DNA of 64,000 nucleotides, from assembly GCF_001005085.2 (NCBI RefSeq), contig NZ_LBMU02000101.1, positions 1-64,000 of the forward strand, read 5' to 3'. The translations under genes were made by a program, and so were the position numbers. The notes under the pieces are model-generated. The model searched no databases and had not been told where the DNA came from. It was given only the letters and a program-made list of their open reading frames with translations. This stretch comes from Streptomyces humi (lineage in GTDB: Bacteria > Actinomycetota > Actinomycetes > Streptomycetales > Streptomycetaceae). Below, piece by piece: positions 1-7,386 of this stretch (position 1 is the stretch's first letter; each line of letters opens with the position of its first letter).

Positions 1-336
1 AGCACCGGCAGCACCGGTCCGCACGCCGATCAGAGCACCGGCCGGCTCGCTGATCCGAGTACCGGGCTGCCCCCGCACGAGCGCCGGGCCGTCCGTCTGT
101 ACAGCGTGGTCCTCGTGACCGGAACGGTGGCCTGCCTGGCGTTCATGGCCGCCGTCACCCTCCCCGCCGACGTGACCCTGCTGGTCCGCGCGGCCCGCGG
201 GCTGGGACCCGGCCACGGCCTCGCGCGCAACGCCGACGCGGCGGCGGTGCTCGTCACCCTGGGCGGCGTCAACGTCCTGTGGCTGGTCACCCGCTGGCGC
301 AACCGCACCTCGCGCGGATCCACGGCGACGAACTGA
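1..336 (+). CDS. Membrane protein, 5' end outside the window (partial)
   Basis: The frame is open from the first base and ends at TGA 334-336, so this is the last 111 codons of a longer gene. The visible part begins with a Ser/Thr/Gly/Pro-rich stretch. A hydrophobic segment follows (about residues 33-52), then a short polar loop, then a second hydrophobic segment (about 82-98), and the protein ends with a basic tail (RWRNRTSRGS). This looks like an integral membrane protein with two terminal helices. I do not recognise the family. An internal start at GTG 106 is possible, but the same coding frame continues upstream of it. Confidence 0.55.
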   Translation, partial: STGSTGPHADQSTGRLADPSTGLPPHERRAVRLYSVVLVTGTVACLAFMAAVTLPADVTLLVRAARGLGPGHGLARNADAAAVLVTLGGVNVLWLVTRWRNRTSRGSTATN

Positions 337-413
337 CAACCGGACCCGTCCCGAGCCCCGTCACCCACACACGGTGGGAGGATGCGGGGACGGCGAGTGA
401 GGGGCGGGGGCGC

Positions 414-2600
414 GTGGGGCGGGACGAGCGGGAGGCGGCCGGGCGGGGGGCGCGGCTGTGCGACGCGGCCCGGAACGTGGTCGCGGACCACGGCAGGGCC
501 GTCGAGGCGGTACGGGCCGCGCTGGCGCCGATCCACGACGCGGCGGTGCGCCGGGACCTCGACGCCATACCGGTCACCCGGCTCCAGGACGTCACCGAAG
601 GCCGGCTGCGGCTGGGCAGTGTCGAGCAGAGCGGGCTGCGCACGGTGGGCGCGGTGCTCGACGCGGGCTCCTACCGGCTGCGGCAGATCCCCGGCGTGGG
701 GCAGCGCACCGTCGACCAGATGCTCGCCGCGGCCCGCAGGCTCTCCGACGCCGTGCACGAGACGGTGGCCGTCCACATCGACGTGGACCGGCCGGAGCCG
801 GAGACCACCGCGCTCGTCATGGCCCTGCACGTCCTGGTGGAGGCGGGCCCGGAGGCGCGGCGCGCCGTCGACCGGGCCGGCGCGCTTGCCGGGCGGCTGG
901 GCCCGCTGCTGGCCGACGCCGGGCCCGCCGCGGGGTGGTTCCGGATGCTCCTGGCGGGCCGGGAGAAGAAGGCGCGCGCCATGGCGGCGGTGACGGAGAT
1001 CCGTTCGCTGCTGGACGAGGCGGAGCGGGCGGAGCTGCCCGTGCTGTTCGCGCAGGCCTCGGTGGACCTGCTCCGCGGACCCTCGTCCGACCTCGCCGCC
1101 TGGGCGGACTTCGAACTGCGCTCCGCCGACTACTACGGCCTGCTCGCCGAGATCTCCGGGCGGTCGCCCGACACCGCCGCCGCCGAGGGCTTCCTGCCGG
1201 ACGAGATCGCCGAGCGGGTACGGACCCAGCGCCTCGACGACTCGCAGCGACGCGTCTCCCTGCGCGGCTACCAGGCGTTCGGCGCGCGGTTCGCCCTCGC
1301 GCAGCGCAACGTGATCCTCGGCGACGAGATGGGCCTGGGTAAGACCATCCAGGCGATCGCCGTGCTGGCCCACCTGGCCGCCGAGGGGCGGAGCCACTTC
1401 ATGGTGGTGTGCCCGGCGAGCGTCCTCGTCAACTGGATCCGGGAGATCGAGGCCCGCAGCGCCCTGCGCGTCCTGCTGCTGCACGGCCCGGACCGGCGGG
1501 ACGGGTTCGCCGACTGGAAGGGGCGCGGCGGGGTCGCGGTGACCACGTTCGACGCCCTGCGCGGATTCCCCGCACCGGGCGGCGGCGAGGTCGGCCTGTT
1601 CGTGGTCGACGAGGCGCACACCGTCAAGAACCCCAAGGCCAAGCGGTCCCAGGCGGTCGCCGAGTGGGCCGAGCGGTGCGAGCGCACCCTCTTCATGACC
1701 GGCACCCCGATGGAGAACCGGGTCGCGGAGTTCCGCAACCTGGTCGGAATGCTCGACCGCGGTGTCGCGCAGGCCCTGGACGACGGGGACGCCCTGGCCG
1801 GCTCGGTCGCCTTCCGCAAGGCCGTCGCCCCCGTCTACCTGCGGCGCAACCAGCAGGACGTGCTGACGGAACTCCCGAGCCTGCAACGGACCGACGAGTG
1901 GGAGGAGCTGAGCGCCGCGGACGAGGAGGCGTACCGCGAGGCCGTGCGCGCCGGGAACTTCATGGCGATGCGCAGGGCCGCTTACGCGTGCCCGGAGCGG
2001 TCGGCCAAGCTGGAGCGGCTCCTGGAGATCGTCGGCGAGGCAGGCGAGAACGGGCAGAAGACCGTGGTCTTCTCCTACTTCAAGGACGTCCTCCAGGTGG
2101 TCCGGGCAGCGCTCGCCGACGGCACCGCGGTCTTCGGCCCCCTCACCGGTGCCGTGCCCGCGGCCCGGCGGCAGCGGATCGTCGACGAGTACGCCGCCGC
2201 CCCGGGCCCCGCCGTGCTCCTGGCGCAGATCCAGGCGGCGGGCGTCGGCCTGAACATGCAGGCGGCCTCCGTCGTCGTCCTCTGCGAACCCCAGGTCAAG
2301 CCCACCATCGAGCACCAGGCAGTGGCCCGCGCCCACCGGATGGGCCAGGTCAGGCCGGTGCGCGTGCACCGCCTGCTCGCCACCGGGGGAGTGGACGAAC
2401 GCCTGGTGCGGATCCTGGAGCGGAAGACCCGCCTGTTCGACGCCTACGCCCGCCGCAGCGCGGTGGCCGAGGCCACCCCGGACGCGATCGACGTGTCGGA
2501 CGCCGACCTGGCGCGCCGGATCGTCGAGGAGGAACAGGCCCGCCTGGGCCTGCCGGTGGCGAGCGCCACGGCCACGGCCACGGCCACCGCCACCGAGTGA
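414..2600 (+). CDS. SNF2/Swi2-family DNA helicase-like ATPase
   Basis: 728 residues from GTG 414, chosen because a purine-rich GAGGGGCGGGGG lies just upstream. The frame is open back to 279, so the start is not certain. The N-terminal third has a helix-hairpin-helix-like element (about 85-100, RQIPGVGQRTVDQ). The two RecA-like lobes then follow: Walker A in DEMGLGKT (about 304-312), the DEAH box (about 399-402), and motif VI in ARAHRMGQ (about 638-645). These are the hallmarks of SNF2 translocases, which move along duplex DNA to remodel protein-DNA complexes or assist repair. The C-terminus is an Ala-Thr dipeptide run (ATATATATATE) encoded by repeated gccacg codons. No helicase partner gene lies nearby, so its specific role cannot be read from context. 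Confidence 0.88.
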   Translation: MGRDEREAAGRGARLCDAARNVVADHGRAVEAVRAALAPIHDAAVRRDLDAIPVTRLQDVTEGRLRLGSVEQSGLRTVGAVLDAGSYRLRQIPGVGQRTVDQMLAAARRLSDAVHETVAVHIDVDRPEPETTALVMALHVLVEAGPEARRAVDRAGALAGRLGPLLADAGPAAGWFRMLLAGREKKARAMAAVTEIRSLLDEAERAELPVLFAQASVDLLRGPSSDLAAWADFELRSADYYGLLAEISGRSPDTAAAEGFLPDEIAERVRTQRLDDSQRRVSLRGYQAFGARFALAQRNVILGDEMGLGKTIQAIAVLAHLAAEGRSHFMVVCPASVLVNWIREIEARSALRVLLLHGPDRRDGFADWKGRGGVAVTTFDALRGFPAPGGGEVGLFVVDEAHTVKNPKAKRSQAVAEWAERCERTLFMTGTPMENRVAEFRNLVGMLDRGVAQALDDGDALAGSVAFRKAVAPVYLRRNQQDVLTELPSLQRTDEWEELSAADEEAYREAVRAGNFMAMRRAAYACPERSAKLERLLEIVGEAGENGQKTVVFSYFKDVLQVVRAALADGTAVFGPLTGAVPAARRQRIVDEYAAAPGPAVLLAQIQAAGVGLNMQAASVVVLCEPQVKPTIEHQAVARAHRMGQVRPVRVHRLLATGGVDERLVRILERKTRLFDAYARRSAVAEATPDAIDVSDADLARRIVEEEQARLGLPVASATATATATATE

Positions 2601-2647
2601 GCCCCGGGGAGGACGACGGCTCCGGCACCCCGCCCCGCACCCCTCCC

Positions 2648-2915
2648 GACTCCCACAACCGCGCCCCCTGCCCCGGCACCCTCGGCCGCGCTCCTACCCC
2701 GACTCCCACAACCGCGCCCCTGCCCCGGCACCCTTGGCCGCGCTCCTACCCCGACTCCCGCAGCCGCGCCCCTGCCCCGGCACCCTCGGCCGCGCCCCTG
2801 CCCCGGCACCTTCGGCCGCGCCCCTACCCCGGCACCTTCGGCCGCGCCCCTGCCCCGGCACCTTCGGCCACGCCCCTACCCCGGCACCCTTGGCCGCGCC
2901 CCTACCCCGACTCCC
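2648..2915. repeat. 26-bp period tandem array between helicase and repressor genes
   Basis: The 300 bases between the helicase stop and the repressor stop are almost entirely repeats. The landmark CCCCGGCACC begins at 2671, 2723, 2775, 2801, 2827, 2853 and 2879, spacings of 52, 52, 26, 26, 26 and 26. A second landmark, CTACCCCGACTCCC, recurs near 2694, 2746 and 2902. The right end runs into the 3' end of the minus-strand repressor gene: its TAG stop (2902-2904) and last few codons are themselves repeat sequence. No coding use of the rest is convincing. Confidence 0.85.
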
Positions 2916-3906
2916 GCAGCCGCAGCTGCGCCCCCACCACCAGTTCGTCGGCGTGCAGCGGGCCGCTCCCGGTCAGCAGCCGCGCCGCCTGTTCGACCGC
3001 GAGCGCGCCGAGTCCGCGGGTGTCCAGGGCCACCGTGGTCAGCGGCGGCTCGACGAGCGCGCCCAGCCGCAGGCCGTCGAAGCCGATCACCGCGAGGTCT
3101 CCGGGGACCGAGCGGCCCAGCCGTCGCGCGGCGCGCAACGCCCCGAAGGCGATGATGTCGTTGAAGATGAACACCGCGGTCAGCTCGGGGTGCGCCGCGA
3201 GGAGTTCCTGGAGCGCCTGTTCCCCGCCCTCCACGCTCTGGTCGGCGCGGGCCACCGAGCCGGCGTCCAGCCCGCACGCGGCCATCGCGGCGTCGAACCA
3301 CTCGTGCCGGACGCTCGGTTCGGACCGCTCGGCGTGGTCGAGCATGCCGATGCGCCGGTGCCCCGCCGCGACGAGGTGCCGGATCGCCGCGTGGACGCCC
3401 GCCTCGCCGTCGATCCGGATCGAGCTGAACCGTTCGGTGCGGTGCTTGCGGTCGATGAGGACGACGGGCAGTCCCCGGGTGAGCCGGGCGATCTCGTCCT
3501 CCGGCAGGCTCAGGTAGCCCACGACCGCGTCCACCTGGGAGGCGATCACCTCCAGGGTGCCGCGCTCCTCCTCGACGCGGTCGCCGGTGTCGTAGACCAC
3601 CACGTGCCAGCCACGGCCCCGGGCCGCGTCCAGCGCGGCGGCGGCGACCTCGGTGAAGAACGGGTTGAGCAGGTCCGGGATCACCAGGCCGACGCTGAAC
3701 GTGTCCTGCCGTACCAGTCCCCGGGCGAACCGGCTCGGCCGGTAGCCCAGTTCGAGGGCCGCGTCGAGGACGCGCTGCTTGGTGGAGACGCCGATCTCGC
3801 CCTTGTCGTTGAGCGCCCGTGACACGGTCTGCCGGGACACACCGGCGGCCTCGGCCACGTCGTCGATCGTCACCCTGCGGGGTCCGGTCCCCGACGACAC
3901 CATCAC
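2902..3906 (-). CDS. LacI-family transcriptional repressor of the adjacent sugar operon
   Basis: 334 residues. The N-terminal LacI helix-turn-helix spans about 12-34 (VTIDDVAEAAGVSRQTVSRA), followed by the hinge and a two-lobed periplasmic-binding-like effector domain ending in the usual FNDIIAFG and VIGFDG motifs. The start is ATG 3906, preceded on the minus strand by GGAGGTGA; the adjacent ATG 3903 is equally possible. The gene is divergent from the sugar-binding lipoprotein, permease and glycosidase genes, the standard arrangement for a local repressor released by the imported sugar or its breakdown product. A perfect palindrome at 4043-4058 is the likely operator. The C-terminal residues and stop lie in the 26-bp repeat array. 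The effector is unknown. Confidence 0.9.
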   Translation of the reverse strand: MMVSSGTGPRRVTIDDVAEAAGVSRQTVSRALNDKGEIGVSTKQRVLDAALELGYRPSRFARGLVRQDTFSVGLVIPDLLNPFFTEVAAAALDAARGRGWHVVVYDTGDRVEEERGTLEVIASQVDAVVGYLSLPEDEIARLTRGLPVVLIDRKHRTERFSSIRIDGEAGVHAAIRHLVAAGHRRIGMLDHAERSEPSVRHEWFDAAMAACGLDAGSVARADQSVEGGEQALQELLAAHPELTAVFIFNDIIAFGALRAARRLGRSVPGDLAVIGFDGLRLGALVEPPLTTVALDTRGLGALAVEQAARLLTGSGPLHADELVVGAQLRLRESG

Positions 3907-4042
3907 TCACCTCCGCGAAATTGCCGACGGGCCCGGTCGCGGGGCCGTCGCAGGGACACCGAGTATGCCGTGTCCCGGTTCCTGAGCCTTGACACTCCGG
4001 CGGGCCTGAGCCCACACTCCAGATCGCCGCCCGTTACCGCTC

Positions 4043-4058
4043 CCGTGAGCGCTCACGG
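4043..4058. promoter_or_regulatory. LacI-type operator palindrome
   Basis: CCGTGAGCGCTCACGG is a perfect 16-base palindrome with a central CG, as is usual for LacI/GalR operators. The partial direct repeat TACCGCTC flanks it at 4035-4042 and 4059-4066, and a second TCACGG half-site follows at 4065-4070. It lies in the 301-base divergent region (3907-4207), which otherwise holds the triple repeat at 4083-4128 and no gene. Binding by the adjacent repressor is inferred. Confidence 0.7.
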
Positions 4059-4082
4059 TACCGCTCACGGACCCACATTCCA

Positions 4083-4128
4083 ACCAGGAGCACTCCAACC
4101 AGGAGCACTCCGAAACCAGGAGCACTCC
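4083..4128 (+). repeat. Three copies of a 14-bp repeat in the leader of the sugar-binding protein gene
   Basis: ACCAGGAGCACTCC occurs exactly at 4083-4096, 4098-4111 and 4115-4128, with a degenerate fourth start (ACCAGAAGG) at 4130. Each copy contains AGGAG, resembling a ribosome-binding site, and the small inverted repeat GGAG-CA-CTCC. The array is about 80 bases upstream of the ATG at 4208, between the operator and the gene. A second regulator site or an mRNA element are both possible. Confidence 0.75.
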
Positions 4129-4207
4129 GACCAGAAGGCATCCGCCTCCAGGTGTCAACGTCGACCCGCCCGGCCCCTCTCGCCGGACGATCTCTGGAAC
4201 GGAAGAT

Positions 4208-5542
4208 ATGAGCACCACAGTCACGCGCACCCGCCTCGCCGTCGCGACCGCCACGGCCGGAATCGTCGTACTCGCCGGGTGTTCCTCGTCCGGCTCGTCG
4301 GACCAGGCGTCCGGCTCGTCCTGCGCCCCGGCGAAGGGCAAGGTCACCCTCCAGTACTGGAACACCGTGCCGGGCATGGACAAGGTCGTCGCACTCTGGA
4401 ACAAGCAGCACCCGAACGTGCAGGTCGAGACGAAGAACATCTCCAACGACCAGTACGGCACCCTCGGCAACGCCCTCAAGGCGGGCAAGGCGCCGGACCT
4501 CGCCCAGGTCGGCTACGACGAACTCCCGAACCTGCGCACCCAGAGCGCCTTCGTGGACGCCTCCGCCTGCAAGGCGGCCACCGCCGCCAAGTCGAAGTTC
4601 GTCCCCTGGACCTGGTCGCAGACCAGCTTCGGCGGCACCGGCGTGTTCGCCGTCCCGCAGGACACCGGTCCGATGGCCCTCTACGTCCGCGGCGACCTCT
4701 TCAAGAAGTACGACGTTGCCATCCCCACCACCTGGGACGAGTACGCGACGGCGGCCCAGAAGCTGCACAAGGCGGACCCCGCGCTCGACATCACGTTCTT
4801 CGACCCGAACAACGCCGAGTGGTTCAACGGGTTGCTGTGGCAGAACAGCGCCGAGATGTACGGCTACTCCGGCGACAAGTGGCAGGTCAGTGTCGACTCG
4901 GCGCAGAGCCGGCAGGTCGCCGACTACTGGCAGAAGCTGATCTCCGAGAAGGTCGTGCGCACCGACCTCGCGCACGGCTCGACACAGATGTACGCCGCCT
5001 ACCAGAAGGACCAGATCGCCACCTACGTCGGCGCCGCCTGGGGCTACAGCATGTTCCGCGACAACCTGCCCAAGCAGGCCGGGAAGTGGACCGTCGTACC
5101 GATGCCGACCTGGGGCACCAGCGGCTCCTCCGGTGACTGGGGCGGCTCGACCGTCGCCTTCATGAAGGGGAGCAAGCACCTGTACGAGTCGGTGGAGTTC
5201 AACACCTGGCTCAACACCGACCCGGACGCCCTGGCCCTGGAGAACAAGCTCGGCGGCCTCTACCCGGCGGCCACGGCGGGGCTGGACCTGCCGGCGCTGA
5301 AGCAGGGCGTGCCGTACTACGGCAACGAGAAGATCTTCGACGTCTTCGCCGCCTCCTCCAAGAAGATCGACACCAGTTTCGCCTGGGGCCCCACCCAGAA
5401 GACGGTGAACCTGGCGCTCCAGGACGCGATGGCCAAGGCCGCGGGCGGCAGCGGCACCCTCGACGACGCGCTCGCCGCCGCCCAGGCCGCCGCGCTGAAG
5501 TCGATGAAGGACCAGGCCATCCCGGCCGAGGCAGGCAAGTGA
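4208..5542 (+). CDS. Sugar ABC transporter substrate-binding lipoprotein (family 1)
   Basis: 444 residues. The signal peptide ends in a lipobox (VVLAGC, Cys25), so the mature protein is a lipid-anchored extracellular binding protein. After a Ser/Gly-rich linker, the KVTLQYWNTVPGMDKVV start and the WNTDPDALA region are typical of MalE/UgpB-type family 1 sugar-binding proteins. ATG 4208 is preceded by GGAACGGAAG. It is the first gene of a run of MalF-type permease, MalG-type permease, GH38 and GH2 genes, so it probably delivers a mannoside- or galactoside-containing oligosaccharide. Control by the divergent LacI-type repressor is inferred. The ligand cannot be told from sequence alone. Confidence 0.9.
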   Translation: MSTTVTRTRLAVATATAGIVVLAGCSSSGSSDQASGSSCAPAKGKVTLQYWNTVPGMDKVVALWNKQHPNVQVETKNISNDQYGTLGNALKAGKAPDLAQVGYDELPNLRTQSAFVDASACKAATAAKSKFVPWTWSQTSFGGTGVFAVPQDTGPMALYVRGDLFKKYDVAIPTTWDEYATAAQKLHKADPALDITFFDPNNAEWFNGLLWQNSAEMYGYSGDKWQVSVDSAQSRQVADYWQKLISEKVVRTDLAHGSTQMYAAYQKDQIATYVGAAWGYSMFRDNLPKQAGKWTVVPMPTWGTSGSSGDWGGSTVAFMKGSKHLYESVEFNTWLNTDPDALALENKLGGLYPAATAGLDLPALKQGVPYYGNEKIFDVFAASSKKIDTSFAWGPTQKTVNLALQDAMAKAAGGSGTLDDALAAAQAAALKSMKDQAIPAEAGK

Positions 5543-5549
5543 CCACCGT

Positions 5550-6500
5550 ATGACCGACATCGCTACCCGCCCGACCCACGCGGTGGCGCCGACCGGGAAC
5601 CGCCGCCGCCGACCGGGCGGCGGCGGCCCCCGGGTGGGCACCGTCGCCGCCTTCGTCACCCCGTTCTTCCTGCCGTTCCTGTTGTTCTACCTGGTGCCGG
5701 TCGGCTACGCGCTCTGGCAGAGCTTCCGCGTGGTGCGCCGCTCCGGCGGGCAGTACGGGACGTCGTACACGGCCTTCGGCGGCTTCGAGCAGTACGGGCA
5801 GGTGTTCCAGAACACCGAGTTCTGGTCGAGCATCGGCCGCATCGGCCTGTTCGGCATCGTGCAGGTGCCGGTCATGCTGTTCGTGGCGCTGGTCATCGCG
5901 CTGCTGCTGGACACGCCCCTGCTGCGGGCCAAGGGCTTCTTCCGCATCGTGGCGTTCATGCCGTACGCGGTACCCGGCGTGATCGCCGCGATCATGTGGT
6001 CGTACCTGTACTCACCGCAGCTCAGCCCGGTCGTCGACCTGCTGGACGGCATCGGGCTGCACCCCGACTTCCTCGGTCCCGGCGCCGTGCTCTGGTCCGC
6101 CGCCAACGTCTCCACCTGGCTGTGGACCGGCTACAACATGCTGATCATGTTCTCGGCGCTCCAGTCGATCCCGCAGGAGCTCTACGAGGCCGCCAAGCTC
6201 GACGGCGCCTCCAACTGGGTCATCGCCTGGCGGGTGAAGGTCCCGATCATCGCGCCGTCGATCGTCCTGACCACCGTGTTCTCGATCATCGGCACGCTCC
6301 AGCTGTACGCCGAGCCGGCCGTGCTGCGCCAGATCTCCTCGAACATCTCCAGCACGTTCACCCCGAACATGCTCGCCTACACGGTGGCCTCCGGGAACAA
6401 CTACCAGCAGGCGGCGGCCATCTCCGTCGTCATCGCCGTCATCACCTTCGTCTTGAGCTTCGGGTTCATGCGACTGACCTCGAAGAAGGCCGGACTGTGA
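5550..6500 (+). CDS. Sugar ABC transporter permease, MalF type
   Basis: 316 residues with six predicted membrane segments. The EAA loop that contacts the ATPase is at about 210-230 (ELYEAAKLDGASNWVIAW). The N-terminus is cytoplasmic, Arg/Gly/Pro-rich and about 30 residues long. It starts 7 bases after the binding-protein stop and its TGA overlaps the GTG of the next permease, so the genes are co-transcribed and translationally coupled. No ATPase gene occurs in the operon. In Streptomyces such importers usually share the multitask ATPase MsiK, encoded elsewhere; that this one does is inferred. Confidence 0.9.
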   Translation: MTDIATRPTHAVAPTGNRRRRPGGGGPRVGTVAAFVTPFFLPFLLFYLVPVGYALWQSFRVVRRSGGQYGTSYTAFGGFEQYGQVFQNTEFWSSIGRIGLFGIVQVPVMLFVALVIALLLDTPLLRAKGFFRIVAFMPYAVPGVIAAIMWSYLYSPQLSPVVDLLDGIGLHPDFLGPGAVLWSAANVSTWLWTGYNMLIMFSALQSIPQELYEAAKLDGASNWVIAWRVKVPIIAPSIVLTTVFSIIGTLQLYAEPAVLRQISSNISSTFTPNMLAYTVASGNNYQQAAAISVVIAVITFVLSFGFMRLTSKKAGL

Positions 6501-7354
6501 GCAAGCCCTCCGTGATGCGTGAAAGCCGGGCCGGCCGTACGGCGGCCACGGCCCTGATGCTGCTGCTGGCCGTCTACTTCCTGCTGCCGGTCTACTTCCT
6601 CGTCGTCGCGTCGACCAAGCCGCAGGGCGACCTGGCCGCCACCAACGGCCTGCTGTTCTCGCACTTCGACCTGTTCGACAACCTGCACACCCTGTTCACC
6701 CGCAGCGACGGCATCTTCGGCCGCTGGGCCCTGAACACCGTGCTCTACGCGGTGCTGGGCGCCGCCGTCGGCACCCTGATCTCCGCGCTGTGCGGCTACG
6801 CCCTCGCCAAGTTCCGGTTCCGGGGACGGGAGTTCCTGTTCTCCGTGATCCTCGGCGGGGTCCTGGTGCCCACCACCGCGCTCGCCCTCCCGCTGTTCCT
6901 GCTGTTCTCGGCGACCGGCCTGGTCAACACCTACCTCGCGGTCTTCCTGCCCAGCATCGTCAGCCCGTTCGGCGTCTACCTCGCCCGGATCTTCGCCGAC
7001 GCGGCCGTCCCGCAGGAACTGCTGGAGTCGGCGCGGCTGGACGGCGCGGGCGAGTTCCGCACGTTCTTCTCGGTCGCGTTCCGGCTGATGACACCGGCCC
7101 TGGTGACCATCTTCCTCTTCCAGTTCGTGGCCATCTGGAACAACTTCTTCCTGCCGATGGTGATGCTCCAGAAGGAGTCCCTGTTCCCGATCACGCTCGG
7201 CCTGTACGAGTGGAACGGCCAGACCGCCCGCGCCCCGCTGCTCCAGCAGTCCATCATCACCGGCTCGCTGGTCTCCGTCCTGCCGGTGATCGTCGTGTTC
7301 GTGCTCCTCCAGCGGTTCTGGCGGTCCGGACTCGCCGCCGGTTCCCTCAAGTGA
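6497..7354 (+). CDS. Sugar ABC transporter permease, MalG type
   Basis: 285 residues from GTG 6497, which overlaps the TGA of the upstream permease in a GTGA arrangement. Six membrane segments are visible. The EAA loop is at about 174-200 (ELLESARLDGAGEFRTFF), and the C-terminus (LLQRFWRSGLAAGSLK) is typical of MalG/CUT1 permeases. It pairs with the MalF-type permease to form the channel of the importer fed by the upstream lipoprotein. The frame is open well upstream, but that stretch is inside the previous gene and lacks membrane-protein character, so the coupled GTG is preferred. Confidence 0.9.
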   Translation: MSKPSVMRESRAGRTAATALMLLLAVYFLLPVYFLVVASTKPQGDLAATNGLLFSHFDLFDNLHTLFTRSDGIFGRWALNTVLYAVLGAAVGTLISALCGYALAKFRFRGREFLFSVILGGVLVPTTALALPLFLLFSATGLVNTYLAVFLPSIVSPFGVYLARIFADAAVPQELLESARLDGAGEFRTFFSVAFRLMTPALVTIFLFQFVAIWNNFFLPMVMLQKESLFPITLGLYEWNGQTARAPLLQQSIITGSLVSVLPVIVVFVLLQRFWRSGLAAGSLK

Positions 7355-7386
7355 CGCCCGCCCCCGAACAGAAGGTGCCCTCCGCG

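Noticed and set aside
30..2369. A 779-codon open frame on the minus strand opposite the helicase
   Set aside because: High-GC coding DNA leaves antisense frames open. The translation is low-complexity Arg/Gly/Pro/Leu-rich with no family motif, and the plus strand has full SNF2 motifs.
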